Assembly (NCBI RefSeq): GCF_040548815.1
Contig: NZ_JBEPSM010000001.1
Span: 744,001-808,000 of the forward strand
Length of the DNA stretch: 64,000 nucleotides
Source of the DNA: Kaistia defluvii
GTDB lineage: Bacteria > Pseudomonadota > Alphaproteobacteria > Rhizobiales > Kaistiaceae
Reading direction: 5' to 3'
Positions 1 to 8,424 of the stretch are shown in pieces; position 1 is the stretch's first letter; the number at the start of each line of letters is the position of its first letter. Under the pieces are notes generated by a model that did not search any database, was not told the origin of the DNA, and worked only from the letters and a program-made list of their open reading frames with translations. The position numbers and the translations under genes were made by a program.

Positions 1-1
1 G

Positions 2-751
2 ATCGAGCGCCGGCACGACATCGCCCAGGCGCTGCGCGTGCTGCAGCCGGGTGGCCAATTGACGGTGATGGCGCCGAAGGACAAGGGCGGTTCGCGGCTC
101 GCCAAGGAACTGAAGGCGTTTGGCTGCGAATTCGAGGAAACGGCGCTTCGGCATCACCGCATCTGTGTCTCGACCCGGCCCACGGACCTGTCCGCGCTCC
201 AGGCGGCGATCGACGATGGCGCGCCGCGACAGGTCGAGGAAACCGGCCTCTGGTCGCAGCCTGGCGTGTTCTCCTGGAACCGCGTCGATCCGGGCAGCGC
301 GCTGCTCTTGAAGCACCTGCCGCAGCTTTCCGGACGCGGCGCGGATCTCGGCTGCGGCGTCGGCTATCTGGCGCGCGCCGTGCTTGCCATGCCGACCGTC
401 GAGGCGCTGCACATGGTCGATATCGACCGGCGCGCCGTCGAGGCGGCGGCGAAGAACATCACCGATCCGCGCGCCAGCATCCATTGGGCGGATGTGCGCA
501 AGGCCGGCACGATTCCCGAGGGGCTCGATTTCATCGTCATGAACCCGCCCTTCCATGATGGCGGCGCTGAAGATCGCTCGCTCGGCCAGTCCTTCGTCCG
601 CCGCGCCGCCGAAAGCCTGCGCAAGGGCGGCCGTCTTTGGCTGACCGCCAACCGGCATTTGCCCTATGAGGATCACCTGAAGGACCTGTTCGCCCGCGCC
701 GTGCTGATCGTCGAAGCCGATGGCTTCAAGGTCTACGAGGCGCGCAAATGA
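2..751 (+). CDS. rsmC: Class I SAM-dependent methyltransferase, RsmC-like (5' end outside window)
   Basis: Probable 16S rRNA guanine-N2 methyltransferase of the RsmC/RsmD type, which uses S-adenosylmethionine. The reading frame is open from base 2, so the true start lies upstream. The first methionine inside the window (base 38) falls in the middle of a fold (LQPGG) and is not the start. The C-terminal half carries a SAM-binding glycine motif (ADLGCGVGYLARAV) followed by the NPPFHDGG active-site motif typical of N2-guanine methyltransferases. The stop overlaps the next gene as ATGA, so the two are probably translationally coupled. The neighbour is another 16S rRNA modification enzyme, which supports a ribosomal substrate. 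RlmG is an alternative paralogue. Confidence 0.75.
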   Translation: MERRHDIAQALRVLQPGGQLTVMAPKDKGGSRLAKELKAFGCEFEETALRHHRICVSTRPTDLSALQAAIDDGAPRQVEETGLWSQPGVFSWNRVDPGSALLLKHLPQLSGRGADLGCGVGYLARAVLAMPTVEALHMVDIDRRAVEAAAKNITDPRASIHWADVRKAGTIPEGLDFIVMNPPFHDGGAEDRSLGQSFVRRAAESLRKGGRLWLTANRHLPYEDHLKDLFARAVLIVEADGFKVYEARK

Positions 752-1509
752 GCAAGCCCGGCGGCAAGCAGGCCTTCCCCTCCGCGCGGCTGGATCGACT
801 GCTGGCCAATCTCGGCTATGGCTCGCGCCGCGAGGTCCAGGGCCTGATCCAGGGCGGCCGGGTCATCCTCGACGGCGAGGCCGAAACCGATCCGGCGCAG
901 CATATCTATGTGAAGCCGGACCTGGTGACCCGCATGACGGTGGCCGGCGAGCCGCTGGACCCGGCGCCCGGCATGGCGCTGATGATCCACAAGCCGCTCG
1001 GCGTGACCTGTTCGCACAAGGAAATCGGGCCGCTGGTCTATTCGCTGCTGCCGGAACGCTGGCGCCGCCGGGATCCCGTCATCTCCACGGTCGGCCGTCT
1101 CGACAAGGAGACGTCGGGCCTGCTGCTGATGACCGATGACGGCGCGCTGCTCCATCGCATCATCTCGCCGCGCCATCATGTGCCGAAGCGCTACCAGGTG
1201 ACGCTCGACCGGCCTCTGAATGGCGACGAGGCCGAGATCTTCGCCGCCGGCGGATTGCTGCTCGAGGGCGACGACAAGCCATTGCTGCCGGCCGAGATGG
1301 AATCCTCGGGCCCGAAGCAGGCGACGCTGACCCTGCACGAAGGGCGCTATCACCAGGTTCGCCGCATGTTCGCGGCGGTCGGCAACCATGTCGTGGCGCT
1401 GCATCGCGACCGGATCGGCCTGCTCGACCTACCTGCCGATCTGGAGGCCGGTTCGTACCGCCTGCTGACGCCTGCCGACATCGACGCGGTGTTTGGAGCC
1501 TCAGGGTGA
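748..1509 (+). CDS. rsuA: 16S rRNA pseudouridine synthase RsuA/RluB family
   Basis: Isomerises a uridine to pseudouridine, most likely U516 of 16S rRNA. The protein has 253 residues, a normal length. An S4 RNA-binding segment comes first (about residues 14-60, RLDRLLANLGYGSRREV). The catalytic domain follows, with HKPLGVTCS near residue 81 and the hallmark GRLDKETSGLLL, in which D119 is the expected catalytic aspartate. The motif YHQVRRMFAAVG near the C terminus is also characteristic. The start codon overlaps the upstream methyltransferase stop (ATGA), and the gene's own stop overlaps the GTG of the next gene (GTGA), so all three are probably one transcript. RluB is the alternative assignment within the family. 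Confidence 0.88.
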   Translation: MSKPGGKQAFPSARLDRLLANLGYGSRREVQGLIQGGRVILDGEAETDPAQHIYVKPDLVTRMTVAGEPLDPAPGMALMIHKPLGVTCSHKEIGPLVYSLLPERWRRRDPVISTVGRLDKETSGLLLMTDDGALLHRIISPRHHVPKRYQVTLDRPLNGDEAEIFAAGGLLLEGDDKPLLPAEMESSGPKQATLTLHEGRYHQVRRMFAAVGNHVVALHRDRIGLLDLPADLEAGSYRLLTPADIDAVFGASG

Positions 1510-2702
1510 CGCTTCCAGGATCGAAATTCTACGACGTCGTCGTGCTCGGCGCCGGCGCTGCCGGCATGATGTGCGCCATCGAAGCAGGCAAGCGCGGCCG
1601 CTCGGTTGCCATCATCGACCATTCGCCCTCGGCCGGCGACAAGATCCGCATTTCCGGGGGCGGCCGCTGCAACTTCACCAATATCCACGCCTCGGCCAAG
1701 AACTTCGTCTCGCAGAACCCGCGCTTCTGTATCTCGGCGCTGTCACGCTATACACAGCGCGATTTCATCGCCCTCGTCGAGCGTCATGGCATCGCCTATC
1801 ACGAGAAGACGCTTGGCCAACTGTTCTGCGACGGCTCCGCCAAGCAGATCATCGAAATGCTGGTGTCCGAGATGCTGCGGGCCGGCGTCGAGCTGCGGCT
1901 GGGCACCACCATCAAGCGGGTGGAGCATCGGGTCGATGGCGGCTACCGGGTTGCGCTATCGACGGGCGACGTCGTCTGCAAATCGCTGGTGATCGCGACC
2001 GGCGGCAAGTCGATCCCGAAGATGGGTGCGACCGGCTTCGGCTATGAGATCGCCAGCCAGTTCGGCCTGAAGCAGGTCGAGACGCGCCCGGGCCTGGTGC
2101 CGCTGACCTTCGATCCCGCCACGCTGGCGCGGCTGGAGCCGCTGGCCGGCATCGCCGTCGACGCGGTCGCCCAGCACGGCAAGACGCGGTTCGCCGAGGC
2201 GATGCTGTTCACGCATCGCGGCCTATCCGGCCCGGCGATCCTGCAGATCTCGTCCTACTGGCGCGAGGGCGACGAGATCACGCTCTCCATGCTGCCGGAG
2301 ACGGACGTGTTCGCGACGCTGAAGGCGGCCAAGGCCGAGCGCGGCAAGCAGGCGCTGCATACGGTGCTGGCAACGCTGCTGCCGAAGCGGCTGGCGCAGT
2401 TGATCGCGGAGGAGGAGAAGGGCCCGGGCAATCTCGCCGACCTCTCGGACAAGGCATTGCGCCGCGTCGAGGCGGCAATCAATGCCTGGCGCGTCAGGCC
2501 GGCGGGTTCCGAGGGCTATCGCACGGCCGAGGTGACGCTGGGCGGTGTCGATACCAACGAGCTGGATCCCAAGACGATGGAAGCCAGGGAGGTCCCCGGC
2601 CTCTATTTCATCGGCGAGGTCGTCGACGTCACCGGCTGGCTCGGCGGCTACAATTTCCAGTGGGCCTGGTCATCCGGCTGGGTGGCGGGGCAGGCGGCGT
2701 AG
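1506..2702 (+). CDS. NAD(P)/FAD-dependent oxidoreductase, HI0933/YhiN (BaiN-like) family
   Basis: Cytosolic flavoprotein of the HI0933-like family, 398 residues. An N-terminal dinucleotide-binding Rossmann motif (VVVLGAGAAGMMCAIEA, residues about 9-25) binds FAD. It is followed by the family motif GDKIRISGGGRCNFTN and by the C-terminal GGYNFQWAWSSGWVAG signature that closes the FAD site. Translation starts at a GTG that overlaps the rsuA stop in GTGA. The physiological substrate of this family is mostly unknown. BaiN acts on bile-acid intermediates in gut bacteria, but that role should not be transferred here. The order rRNA methylase, rsuA, flavoprotein suggests co-expression but does not indicate the reaction. 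Confidence 0.85.
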   Translation: MTLPGSKFYDVVVLGAGAAGMMCAIEAGKRGRSVAIIDHSPSAGDKIRISGGGRCNFTNIHASAKNFVSQNPRFCISALSRYTQRDFIALVERHGIAYHEKTLGQLFCDGSAKQIIEMLVSEMLRAGVELRLGTTIKRVEHRVDGGYRVALSTGDVVCKSLVIATGGKSIPKMGATGFGYEIASQFGLKQVETRPGLVPLTFDPATLARLEPLAGIAVDAVAQHGKTRFAEAMLFTHRGLSGPAILQISSYWREGDEITLSMLPETDVFATLKAAKAERGKQALHTVLATLLPKRLAQLIAEEEKGPGNLADLSDKALRRVEAAINAWRVRPAGSEGYRTAEVTLGGVDTNELDPKTMEAREVPGLYFIGEVVDVTGWLGGYNFQWAWSSGWVAGQAA

Positions 2703-2713
2703 GGAGAGGTTCG

Positions 2714-3064
2714 ATGGCGGTACGGCGCATCGTGGCGAATATCGCGGCCCGGGATCCGGCAAGCGCTCAGGCCTTCTACGGCGACATCCTCGGCATGGAG
2801 ATCGTCATGGACCATGGCTGGATCGTCAGTTTCGCAACGGATATTGCCACCACCCCGCAGGTCAGCGTCGCGCGCGAAGGCGGATCCGGCACCGCCGTGC
2901 CGGATCTCTCCATCGAGGTTGACGATCTAGACGAGGTGCTGGCTCGCGTTCGCGGCGCCAGCCTCCCGATCGAATATGGCCCCGCCACGGAACCGTGGGG
3001 CGTGCGGCGCTTCTATGTGCGCGACCCGTTCGGCCGGCTGGTGAACATTCTCAGCCACGCCTGA
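2714..3064 (+). CDS. VOC family (glyoxalase/bleomycin resistance) protein
   Basis: Small protein of 116 residues with the vicinal-oxygen-chelate fold: an N-terminal beta-alpha-beta unit (VRRIVANIAARDPASAQAFY), a midpoint VDDLDEVLARV helix and the C-terminal RRFYVRDPFGRLVNILSH motif typical of the second metal-binding half. The ATG at 2714 was chosen over an in-frame upstream start at 2660 because a purine-rich ribosome site (GGGAGAGG) lies just before it and the upstream start would cut deep into the preceding gene. It lies 11 bases after the flavoprotein stop. Members act as lyases, dioxygenases or resistance proteins. The substrate cannot be told from sequence. Confidence 0.8.
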   Translation: MAVRRIVANIAARDPASAQAFYGDILGMEIVMDHGWIVSFATDIATTPQVSVAREGGSGTAVPDLSIEVDDLDEVLARVRGASLPIEYGPATEPWGVRRFYVRDPFGRLVNILSHA

Positions 3065-3082
3065 GCGCCGGACGCACGGGCA

Positions 3083-3658
3083 TCATTCGGCGAGAACGCC
3101 GGACTTCTTCGCCGCGAAGATCGCCAGCGCGTCCATCAGCGGTGGCGACAGGCAGTCATAGGGTTCGAGGCCAAGCTCGCGGATGCGAGAACGGATCGCG
3201 CCCATGCGGTCCGGCTTCACCCCGCCTTCGATCACCGAGGAGATGAAGGCGCCGAACTGCGGCGCCTGCCAGCCTTCCTCGCGCGACAGTTCGGTGTGCA
3301 CGAAGGTCAGCCCCTTGAAGGCGTGGTCCTTCTCGACGGGGCCATGCATGTGCACGCCGCAAACCTGGCAGGCATGGCGCAGGATGGTGGCGGCCGGGTT
3401 GACCACCGCGAGCTTGTCGCCATTGGCGGCGACCTTCACATGATCGGTCGGGACGACGCCGACGATCGAGACGATCGCGCCTTCCGGCTTCCAGCACTGT
3501 GTGCAGCCGCAGGCATGGTTATGCGCGATCTGCCCCTGGATCTCGACGCGTACCGGTTTGTCGAGGCAGTGGCAGATCAGCGTTCCGCCGGCGAAATCAT
3601 CCGCGCCCTTGCGGATGCCGTAGTCGATCGTGGGATGGAGAAGGACCGTGGCAGGCAT
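3083..3658 (-). CDS. gfa: Glutathione-dependent formaldehyde-activating enzyme (Gfa)
   Basis: Catalyses or assists condensation of formaldehyde with glutathione to S-hydroxymethylglutathione, the first step of glutathione-dependent formaldehyde detoxification. The 191-residue length and cysteine pattern fit the Gfa/CENP-V fold: CHC, then CGCTQC, then CQVCGVH, which hold zinc. The ATG at 3658 (MPATVLLH) is preferred over an upstream in-frame methionine at 3727 because it has a GGGAG ribosome site and matches the usual family start. The gene converges with the VOC gene on the other strand. Formate made downstream of this pathway could feed the formate dehydrogenase at 44-50 kb, but that link is inference. 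Confidence 0.88.
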   Translation of the reverse strand: MPATVLLHPTIDYGIRKGADDFAGGTLICHCLDKPVRVEIQGQIAHNHACGCTQCWKPEGAIVSIVGVVPTDHVKVAANGDKLAVVNPAATILRHACQVCGVHMHGPVEKDHAFKGLTFVHTELSREEGWQAPQFGAFISSVIEGGVKPDRMGAIRSRIRELGLEPYDCLSPPLMDALAIFAAKKSGVLAE

Positions 3659-3774
3659 TTCAGGCTCCCTCGTTCGTTCTTGCCGGAGGATCCGGATTGA
3701 TCGAAGGTAGCGCTGACGTAACGTCAAGGAAACCGCTGCGCGTAGAATTCCGCGCGAAGGGGTGGCGCCGAACG

Positions 3775-3808
3775 AAAACGGCCATGCCGCCAGAACGACA
3801 TGGCCGTT
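3775..3808 (-). terminator. Probable terminator of argC
   Basis: Perfect 10-bp inverted repeat (AACGGCCATG at 3777-3786 against CATGGCCGTT at 3799-3808) with a 12-base loop. Read on the minus strand it is followed by TTTT. It lies 24 bases past the argC stop and upstream of gfa. Confidence 0.65.
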
Positions 3809-3831
3809 GAAAGGTGGTGTAGCCCGACCGG

Positions 3832-4782
3832 CTAGTTGAGGCCGCTGGCCTCGTCGAGGCCGAGAACCAGGTTCAGGTTCTGCACGGCGGCGCCAGACGC
3901 GCCCTTGCCGAGATTGTCGAGCAAAGCAACGAGACGGGCCTGCCCGGCCCCTTCGGTGCCGAAGGTGAAGAGTTTCATCCGGTTGGTGCTGTTCAGCCCC
4001 TCGGGATCCAGGCCGGTCATCGCGCCTGACTCCGCCAGGTTCGCCACGGTGACGAAGCGCTCGCCGGCATAGTGCGCCGAGAGGGCCTCGTTCAGCGCGG
4101 ACAGCGACGGCTTGCCCGGGATCAGGTCCAGATGCAGTGGGATCTCGACGATCATGCCCTGCGCATAACGGCCGACGGCCGGCGCGAAGATCGGGCGGAG
4201 GGCGAGCTGGCCGTGCTTCTGGATCTCCGGCACATGCTTGTGCTGCAGCGGCAGCGCATAGATGCGGAAATTCTCATGCGTGTAGTTCGCGGTGTTCGGA
4301 TCCTCGAACTCGGCGATCATCGACTTGCCGCCGCCGGAATAGCCGGAGACGGCGTTGATCGTCACCGGCCAGGCGGCAGGCAGCAGCCCCGCCGAGACCA
4401 GCGGACGCAGCAGCGCGATCGCGCCGGTCGCATAGCAGCCGGGATTGGAGATCCGCGTCGAGGCGGCGATCTTGGCCCGCTGCGACTTGTCGAGCTCGGC
4501 GAAGCCATAGGTCCAGTCTGCCGCCGTCCGATAGGCGGTCGAGGCGTCGATCACCTTGACATCCGGGTTGTCGATCAGCCCCACGGCTTCCTTGGCGGCC
4601 GCGTCCGGCAGGCAGAGGATGACCGCGTCGGCGCTGTTCAAAAGCTCGGCCCGGGCCGCAGTCTCCTTGCGACGCTCGGGCGCGATCGACAGCAGCTGGA
4701 TGTCGTCGCGGCCTTCCAGGCGCTGGCGGATCTGAAGACCCGTCGTGCCGGCTTCGCCGTCGATGAAGACCGTGGATACCAT
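3832..4782 (-). CDS. argC: N-acetyl-gamma-glutamyl-phosphate reductase, short (type 2) form
   Basis: NADPH-dependent reduction of N-acetylglutamyl phosphate to the semialdehyde in arginine biosynthesis. The 316 residues match the shorter ArgC class found in alphaproteobacteria. The N terminus carries the nucleotide-binding segment ([14 protein letters not shown]) and the catalytic cysteine is C116 in SNPGCYATG. The EFEDPN and [10 protein letters not shown] segments are typical of the C-terminal dimer domain. It lies downstream of rpsI on the same strand. This rpsI-argC order is frequent in Hyphomicrobiales, but a clear terminator between them suggests separate transcription. No other arginine gene is in the window. 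Confidence 0.95.
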   Translation of the reverse strand: MVSTVFIDGEAGTTGLQIRQRLEGRDDIQLLSIAPERRKETAARAELLNSADAVILCLPDAAAKEAVGLIDNPDVKVIDASTAYRTAADWTYGFAELDKSQRAKIAASTRISNPGCYATGAIALLRPLVSAGLLPAAWPVTINAVSGYSGGGKSMIAEFEDPNTANYTHENFRIYALPLQHKHVPEIQKHGQLALRPIFAPAVGRYAQGMIVEIPLHLDLIPGKPSLSALNEALSAHYAGERFVTVANLAESGAMTGLDPEGLNSTNRMKLFTFGTEGAGQARLVALLDNLGKGASGAAVQNLNLVLGLDEASGLN

Positions 4783-4880
4783 GGGCTCGCCTCCGTTCGG
4801 GCATCAGTAGATGGGGGCGCTCGCGCCACCCGCAAGGATCTCGCACGGTCGTGAAACCGCAATAAGACAAACGCGCATAG

Positions 4881-4912
4881 AAAAAGGGCGCTGCGGTTGC
4901 CCGAAGCGCCCC
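4881..4912 (-). terminator. Intrinsic terminator of the rplM-rpsI operon
   Basis: On the minus strand GGGCGCT (4905-4911 complement) pairs with AGCGCCC (4886-4892 complement) and is followed directly by TTTTT (4881-4885). It sits 26 bases beyond the rpsI stop and upstream of argC. Confidence 0.85.
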
Positions 4913-4937
4913 TTCGAAAACGTCGCGTGGACGCCGA

Positions 4938-5408
4938 TTAGCGCTTCGAGAACTGGAAGCTGCGGCGGGCCTTGGCGTGGCCGTACTTCTTGCGCTCGAC
5001 GACACGGCTGTCGCGGGTCAGGAAGCCACCCTTCTTGAGGACGCCACGCAGCTCGGGCTCGTAATAGGTCAGAGCCTTCGAGATGCCGTGACGAAGCGCG
5101 CCAGCCTGGCCGGAGAGACCACCGCCAGCAACCGTGGCGTTGATGTCGTACTGGTCGGTGCGCGAAGCGACGCCGATCGGCTGCTGAACGAGCATCTGCA
5201 GAACCGGGCGAGCGAAGTAGCCGCGGTATTCCTTGCCGTTCACGACGATCTTGCCGGTGCCCGGCTTGATCCAGACGCGAGCGATGGCGTTCTTGCGCTT
5301 GCCGGTCGCGTAGGCGCGGCCCTGGGCGTCAAGCTTCTGCACATGGACAGGTGCCGCGTTCTCGGTCGAGATGACGGCGAGGTCCTGGAGGGACTGGAGA
5401 TCAGCCAT
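4938..5408 (-). CDS. rpsI: 30S ribosomal protein S9
   Basis: Primary-binding small-subunit protein whose C-terminal tail contacts P-site tRNA. The protein has 156 residues with an extra N-terminal extension common in alphaproteobacteria, then the conserved core ([37 protein letters not shown]) and a terminal basic tail ([11 protein letters not shown]). The final residue is R, as in essentially all S9 proteins. It starts 2 bases after the rplM stop, so the two are cotranscribed and likely translationally coupled, as in most bacteria. Confidence 0.98.
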   Translation of the reverse strand: MADLQSLQDLAVISTENAAPVHVQKLDAQGRAYATGKRKNAIARVWIKPGTGKIVVNGKEYRGYFARPVLQMLVQQPIGVASRTDQYDINATVAGGGLSGQAGALRHGISKALTYYEPELRGVLKKGGFLTRDSRVVERKKYGHAKARRSFQFSKR

Positions 5409-5410
5409 GT

Positions 5411-5875
5411 TCAGGCAATCCTCTTGTTCTTGGCATTCAGGGCGCCGACGTCGAGCGTCTCGGGCTGCTGTGCTTCGTGCGGATGCTCGGAACCGCCATA
5501 GACGCGCAGGTTCTTCAGCTGGCGACGGCCAAGCGGACCCTCGGGGATCATGCGCTCGATGGCCTTCTCCAGAACACGCTCGGGGAACTTACCCTCGATG
5601 ATCTGGCGCGGGCTGCGCTCCTTGATGCCGCCGATATAGCCGGTGTGCCAGTAGTACCGCTTGTCGGTGTACTTGGCGCCGGTGAAGACGCACTTCTCGG
5701 CGTTGATGATGATGACGTTGTCGCCATCATCAACGTGCGGCGTGAAGCTGGCCTTGTGCTTGCCGCGAAGGCGGTTCGCCACGATGCTGGCGAGGCGGCC
5801 AACGACCAGCCCTTCAGCGTCGATCAGAATCCACTTCTTCACGACGTCCGCCGGCTTGGTGGAAATGGTGCTCAT
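5411..5875 (-). CDS. rplM: 50S ribosomal protein L13
   Basis: Early-assembly large-subunit protein. The product has 154 residues from the ATG at 5875 (MSTISTKP). A longer in-frame start at 5941 would add 22 unconserved residues and overlap the promoter, so it is rejected. Conserved segments are [32 protein letters not shown] and YRHTGYIGG-like [10 protein letters not shown]. It is first gene of the rplM-rpsI operon. Confidence 0.98.
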   Translation of the reverse strand: MSTISTKPADVVKKWILIDAEGLVVGRLASIVANRLRGKHKASFTPHVDDGDNVIIINAEKCVFTGAKYTDKRYYWHTGYIGGIKERSPRQIIEGKFPERVLEKAIERMIPEGPLGRRQLKNLRVYGGSEHPHEAQQPETLDVGALNAKNKRIA

Positions 5876-5953
5876 TGGTTGAACTCGTTTTCTCGTGCCC
5901 CGTTCGGGCAGGATTAGCGGCAACAGGACACACGGTCCCATCGATCGTGCCGG

Positions 5954-5982
5954 TGTGTAGCCTGCGCCACAGATTCCGTCAA
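5954..5982 (-). promoter_or_regulatory. Sigma-70-type promoter of rplM-rpsI
   Basis: Read on the minus strand: a -35 box TTGACG (5977-5982), a 17-base spacer and a -10 box TACACA (5954-5959). This predicts transcription starting near 5947 and a leader of about 70 bases before the rplM ATG. The rest of the 5983-6252 interval shows no gene or clear structure. Confidence 0.7.
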
Positions 5983-6252
5983 GCGCGTAGAAAACGATGG
6001 CGTGCGGATTACCATAGCGAAATCAATAGCTTATAGATACGGTATTGTTATACCACCAGCGGGACGAGATTTCGGACATCCCCAGGCATGCTCGCAGGCC
6101 GAAGAATCTCCTTTTTGGCGGCAAAAGTGGGCCGCGAACCTCCGGCTGGTGGATTGAGCCGGGATGGGGGCGGCGGCAGGCACGAAGCATGGTATGGGAG
6201 TCGCATCGGGCCGGCATGCCGGTCCTGCGTGGCTAATTTGGGGGATTGGACG

Positions 6253-6345
6253 ATGTGGACCGTATGGAAGCACCCGCTGGTGAAGTGGGGAATCCTGGTT
6301 GTGCTGCTTTTCGCGACGGGCGCGTTCATCCTGGCGACGACCTGA
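6253..6345 (+). CDS. Possible 30-residue single-pass membrane protein
   Basis: A short open frame, MWTVWKHPLVKWGILVVLL and so on, ends in a hydrophobic stretch of about 20 residues (ILVVLLFATGAFILA) after a short basic N terminus. This is the layout of a single transmembrane segment with the N terminus inside. A purine-rich GGGGGATTGG lies 5-12 bases before the ATG. It sits alone between the divergent rplM promoter and the VOC gene at 6572. I do not recognise a family. It could be a chance open frame in GC-rich DNA. The ribosome site and hydrophobic pattern are the only support. Confidence 0.4.
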   Translation: MWTVWKHPLVKWGILVVLLFATGAFILATT

Positions 6346-6571
6346 CGGCGAGGGGACGGCTGGCGGTAGACCCACGCCGCCGTCGATCTGTCACGAGCCT
6401 GCCCTATCAACGCAGGGACGGATTGTCGCTCTCTAGCCGGCGGCATGCGATGGAGCGGGCCGGTTTCCGGCCGATCGCACGCCCCGGCACAGGCGGCGTG
6501 ACCACGACGGCATCTGTACCGCGCCGGGCGATCGGCTATGCTGTCGGCCCAATCGTGACGGGGAAGACAAT

Positions 6572-7021
6572 ATGACGGAAGCAGGCCTCGCACCAAGGCT
6601 CAGCATTGTGACGCTCGGTGTCGCCAGCGTGCCGAAGGCGCGTGCATTCTATGAGTCGCTCGGCTGGCAGGCCTCGGCCGCAAGCCAAGAGGCGATCACC
6701 TTTTTCCAGCTCTCCGGCGTCGTGCTGGCCCTGTTTCAGCGCAACGCGCTGGCGGACGACGCGAATGTCGCGCCGGCGGGCGACGGATTTCGCAGCATCA
6801 CCCTGGCGCACAATGTCATGAGCGAGGCCGAGGTCGACGCCGCGCTGGCGCATGCCGAGAATTGCGGCGCGCGGCTGGTCAAGCCGGCCACCAAAGTGTT
6901 CTGGGGCGGCTATTCCGGCTATTTCGCAGATCCGGATGGCCATCTCTGGGAGGTGGCCTACAATCCCTTCTTCCCGTTTGACGAGGCCGGTCGCCTCGCA
7001 CTGCCAGGTCCACAATCATGA
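6572..7021 (+). CDS. VOC family protein
   Basis: Glyoxalase-fold protein of 149 residues. Two VOC half-modules are visible: an N-terminal LSIVTLGVASVPKARAFYESLGW with FFQLSGVVLALF, and a C-terminal GGYSGYFADPDGHLWEVAYNPFF, where the glutamate in WEV is a usual metal ligand. This subgroup resembles uncharacterised lactoylglutathione-lyase-like proteins. It overlaps the following gene by four bases (ATGA), so the two are likely cotranslated. That pairing with an exported protein is unusual and gives no clue to the substrate. Confidence 0.8.
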   Translation: MTEAGLAPRLSIVTLGVASVPKARAFYESLGWQASAASQEAITFFQLSGVVLALFQRNALADDANVAPAGDGFRSITLAHNVMSEAEVDAALAHAENCGARLVKPATKVFWGGYSGYFADPDGHLWEVAYNPFFPFDEAGRLALPGPQS

Positions 7022-7833
7022 AGAACCTTCTTTGCAGCACGGCCGCTTGCGCGATGCTGGCTTTCTTCGGATCGACAGCCTTCGCGGCAGAGGATCCGGC
7101 GATCCAGCCGAAGCCCTACGAAGCGCTCACCGTCACCTATGACACGACCGGAACCGACGACGCCGAACTCAAGGCTCTGGTCGAGACGTTGAAGGTGGCG
7201 ATCTCCACCGGCGACGTGGCGACGCTGAAGGCGAGCGCCGCGCCGGAGGTGAAGATCTATTCGCCGATGATCGGTTTCCCCGACGCGACGCCGGCCGAGG
7301 CTTTGCCCGATCCAGAGAAGCGCCCCGGCGATGAGCGGCTGGACAGCGCGGCGACGATGTCCTCCACCGGCGACGTCGATTACAGCCGCGAGGATCTGGA
7401 CGGCCTGGTCGTCGACCTGTTCGGCAACGCGCTGGATTCGGGGACGATCGGACACTCCAAGACGGCCAGGGGCGCGATCTGCTCGCCGGCCGAGCCGATC
7501 TTCGACCGCGACAAGGCGCTGGCCATCGCCGAGGCGGCCGGCGTTCCCGCCGGCAATCTCTGGATCCTGTCCGAAGACACGGAATTCCACGAGAAGCCGA
7601 CCGAAACATCGTCCGTGCTGGTGAAGCTGCCGGCCGGCACTATCGTGCCCTTCATCGAAGGCTCGGTCGACGGCGAGGACGGCACGGCCGACTGGTATTC
7701 GGTGGCGCTGCCCTCGGGCAAGATCGGCTATTCCACCAATGACATCTCGCTCGGCTTCCAGGCGACAAGCGTCTGCTATGGCAAGGTCGAGGGCAAATGG
7801 ATGGTCACCGCCGTCGTCGTTCCGGGTCTGTGA
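7018..7833 (+). CDS. Exported hypothetical protein with C-terminal SH3-like segment
   Basis: The 271-residue product opens with a Sec signal peptide (KNLLCSTAACAMLAFFGS, cleavage likely after AFA at residue 23). The mature part has an N-terminal half with no recognised family (ALVETLKVAISTGDVATLKA, as in small solute-binding or SnoaL-like folds). The C-terminal half has the look of a bacterial SH3 domain (ILSEDTEFHEKPTETSSVL, LPAGTIVPF, DWYSVALPSGKIGY). Two cysteines, in GAICSP and TSVCYG, could form a disulfide in the periplasm. The start overlaps the upstream VOC stop. The next gene begins five bases after its stop, so it belongs to a small operon. Function is unknown. Confidence 0.75.
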   Translation: MKNLLCSTAACAMLAFFGSTAFAAEDPAIQPKPYEALTVTYDTTGTDDAELKALVETLKVAISTGDVATLKASAAPEVKIYSPMIGFPDATPAEALPDPEKRPGDERLDSAATMSSTGDVDYSREDLDGLVVDLFGNALDSGTIGHSKTARGAICSPAEPIFDRDKALAIAEAAGVPAGNLWILSEDTEFHEKPTETSSVLVKLPAGTIVPFIEGSVDGEDGTADWYSVALPSGKIGYSTNDISLGFQATSVCYGKVEGKWMVTAVVVPGL

Positions 7834-7837
7834 GCGC

Positions 7838-8266
7838 ATGAATCACGATCAATACGATGACGACTATATCCGCGGCATCCTGACCGCCACGCGCACCATC
7901 GCCCTGATCGGCGCGAGCCCCAATCCGGCCCGCGCCAGCAACGGCGTGCTGGGCTATCTGACGCGCGCGGGCTACGAGACCTATCCGATCAATCCGGGTA
8001 TCGCCGGGCGGGAACTGTTCGGCCGCATGGTCTATCCGCGACTGGCCGACGTGCCGGTCCCGATCGACATGGTCGACGTCTTCCGCAATTCGGACGCGAT
8101 CGCCGGCGTGGTCGACGAGATCCTGGCGCTGTCGGTTCTGCCCAAGGTGATGTGGCTGCAGCTCGGCATCCGCAACGATGCCGAGGCGGCGCGGCTGGAG
8201 GCGAGGGGCGTCCAGGTCGTCATGGACCGTTGCCCGGCGATCGAACGGCCCCGCCTGATCGGCTGA
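7838..8266 (+). CDS. CoA-binding domain protein, YccU family
   Basis: A 142-residue single-domain protein with the CoA-binding Rossmann fold of succinyl-CoA synthetase alpha: IALIGASPNPARASNGVLGYL, then GYETYPINPG, VDVFRNSD and a C-terminal VVMDRCPAIERPRL. The ATG at 7838 (MNHDQYDD) is chosen because it follows the preceding stop by 4 bases and matches the normal family length. An in-frame start at 7739 would overlap the upstream gene by nearly 100 bases. Members bind CoA, but no enzymatic role is settled. It lies upstream of the O-acetylhomoserine sulfhydrylase with a 158-base gap containing a hairpin, so it is probably not in the same transcript. Confidence 0.88.
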   Translation: MNHDQYDDDYIRGILTATRTIALIGASPNPARASNGVLGYLTRAGYETYPINPGIAGRELFGRMVYPRLADVPVPIDMVDVFRNSDAIAGVVDEILALSVLPKVMWLQLGIRNDAEAARLEARGVQVVMDRCPAIERPRLIG

Positions 8267-8301
8267 TATTTTGCGGCGCAGGCCGCCGCGGAGGATGAAT
8301 A

Positions 8302-8327
8302 TTCGCCGGGAGCTGCCTCCCGGCGAA
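8302..8327 (+). promoter_or_regulatory. Strong 11-bp hairpin in the metY leader
   Basis: TTCGCCGGGAG (8302-8312), loop CTGC, CTCCCGGCGAA (8317-8327) is a perfect 11-bp stem with a four-base loop, 98 bases before the metY ATG. No T tract follows on the plus strand, so it is a poor intrinsic terminator. It may be a factor-dependent terminator for the upstream gene or a leader element. Confidence 0.5.
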
Positions 8328-8424
8328 ACGTATGGCTGCGATTTGCCGGGCTGCCGCGCTATGCGTGTAGGTCTGACGATTGATCCGGCCGTGCCCATCA
8401 AGAACGAAAATGGAGGAGACAAGA

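Noticed and set aside
8330..8424. Possible SAM-II riboswitch upstream of metY
   Set aside because: Only a GATTTG-like piece fits. The AAACA and GCTAAA elements and the P1 pairing that I know for SAM-II are not found.
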